DNA from: Hyaloraphidium curvatum
Taxonomy: Eukaryota; Monoblepharomycota; Hyaloraphidiomycetes; Hyaloraphidiales; Hyaloraphidiaceae
Assembly: GCA_025558095.1 (NCBI GenBank)
Contig: JAIVFI010000038.1
Location: forward strand, 124,001-188,000
DNA length: 64,000 bases
Direction of reading: 5' to 3'
Position numbers and translations under genes: made by a program. The notes under the pieces are model-generated. The model had not been told where the DNA came from and did not search any database. It saw only the letters and a list, made by a program, of their open reading frames with translations. Positions 63,499 through 64,000 of the stretch are shown here, piece after piece; the stretch's first letter is position 1, and each line of letters starts with the position of its first letter.

Positions 63499-64000
63499 AT
63501 GCCGACCTCTGTTGCTGTCATCGGCGCCGGGAGCGTTGGAGCCACAGCAGCCTGGTGAGCAGCGCGACCTGCTTCCGTCGAGTCAGGGCCTCACCGAATC
63601 CCCGGCCGCAGTGCGTGTTACAGCTCGGGCGGCCATGTCTTGGCCGCCTCCGATTCATGCATGTACGATTGGCTGATTCCGTGCCCTCCGACGCGTCTGC
63701 AGATGCCTGCGTGCTCGGGGGAGTTGGTGCCGAGGTCATCATGGTCGATGTCATGCCCGAGGTCGCCAAGGGCCAAGTTCTGGATCTCTCCGACGCCTCG
63801 TTCGTGAAGGGGGTCGACGTCAAGTTCGGCACCCTGCAGGATGCCGGTCAGGCATCGATCATTGTGGTGCGTAGCTTGACCCCTCGATTCAACCCCTTGA
63901 CCCCTGGTTACTGCTCCGCAGGTCACCGCAGGGGCTCGGCAAAAGGAAGGCGAAACTCGCATCGACGTAAAGTGGCCCGTAGCCCGTGCCATCCGTGGTG
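63499..64000 (+). CDS. L-lactate dehydrogenase-like NAD-dependent oxidoreductase, 3' truncated by window edge
   Basis: Exon 1 from ATG 63499 reads SVAVIGAGSVGATAAW, the GxGxxG NAD-binding loop. Exon 2 (about 63708-63866) gives GVGAEVIMVDV, ending in the Asp that binds the adenosine ribose, then KGQVLDLSDASF. After a 54-base intron comes VVTAGARQKEGETRIDV, which is the LDH version of the strand (ITAGARQ...GE.R). The gene continues past 64000. VTAGARQ favours lactate over malate dehydrogenase. The first splice is odd: the GGTGAGC donor leaves two bases, but the next exon needs one to restore AY-ACVLGGVGAE, so the junction is unresolved. It is divergent from the aldolase gene. Confidence 0.8.

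Noticed and set aside
1-64000. Bacterial-type features: operons, ribosome binding sites, CRISPR arrays, insertion sequences, and tRNA or rRNA genes
   Set aside because: Spliceosomal introns occur throughout and the products are eukaryotic. I found no array of spaced repeats, no transposase and no tRNA- or rRNA-like sequence by eye; a tRNAscan run was not possible.

Overview
The window is protein-coding DNA from the nuclear genome of a eukaryote with a compact, GC-rich genome. Nearly every gene is broken by short GT...AG introns, mostly 38 to 100 bases. Genes lie a few to about 200 bases apart on both strands, often as divergent or convergent pairs. Several products are exclusively eukaryotic: Nup214-type nucleoporin, PRP6, GPN1, elongin A, Dbp10, DHX33-like helicase and a SET/MYND protein. 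Zinc-dependent class II aldolase, a caleosin, DGAT2, an ABCC pump and a eukaryotic MscL together suggest a fungus, probably an early-diverging one. That placement is inference; there is no rRNA or marker search behind it.

Layout. 0-10.4 kb: partial sulfotransferase-like gene (+), THEM4-like thioesterase (-), seven-exon MscL channel (+), METTL24-like methyltransferase (+), SMP-30/lactonase-like gene (-) next to a relic of a paralogue, and a single-chain biotin-dependent acyl-CoA carboxylase (+). 10.4-19.8 kb: ABCC transporter (-) and a protein kinase with a very long Pro/Ala-rich tail (-). 19.8-21.3 kb: gene-free, extremely GC-rich stretch. 21.3-27.2 kb: an accessory-looking region with a caleosin (-), a 5'-truncated SnoaL-like fragment, an acyl-carrier-like protein, a carboxylesterase and a secreted Cys-rich protein; two copies of a 142-base direct repeat lie here. 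27.2-43.4 kb: DHX33-like helicase (-), SMYD5-like protein (+), RecQ helicase (+), a small membrane protein (-), a membrane-anchored sulfotransferase-like protein (+), GNAT (-), DGAT2 (-), and a homeodomain-like protein (+). 43.6-50.5 kb: one 2,222-residue Nup214-like nucleoporin with RanBP2-type zinc fingers (-). 50.6-64 kb: a small mitochondrial-type protein (+), CCDC97 (-), Dbp10 (-), a mitochondrial carrier (+), GPN1 (-), elongin A (+), PRP6 (-), class II aldolase (-), and the start of a lactate dehydrogenase (+).

Functional links are loose, as expected for a eukaryotic chromosome. There are small themes: lipid metabolism (thioesterase, acyl-CoA carboxylase, caleosin, DGAT2, esterase), RNA processing and ribosome assembly (DHX33-like, CCDC97, Dbp10, PRP6), and nuclear transport or polymerase II biology (Nup214-like, GPN1, elongin A). 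The most unusual items are the Nup214/zinc-finger combination, the intron-rich MscL with a terminal zinc ribbon, the carrier-protein-like gene lacking the modified serine, and the 142-base repeat that abuts two unrelated reading frames.

Exon borders were read by eye from splice consensus and reading-frame continuity. Where I say that phases agree, I counted them. Other exon borders are approximate.
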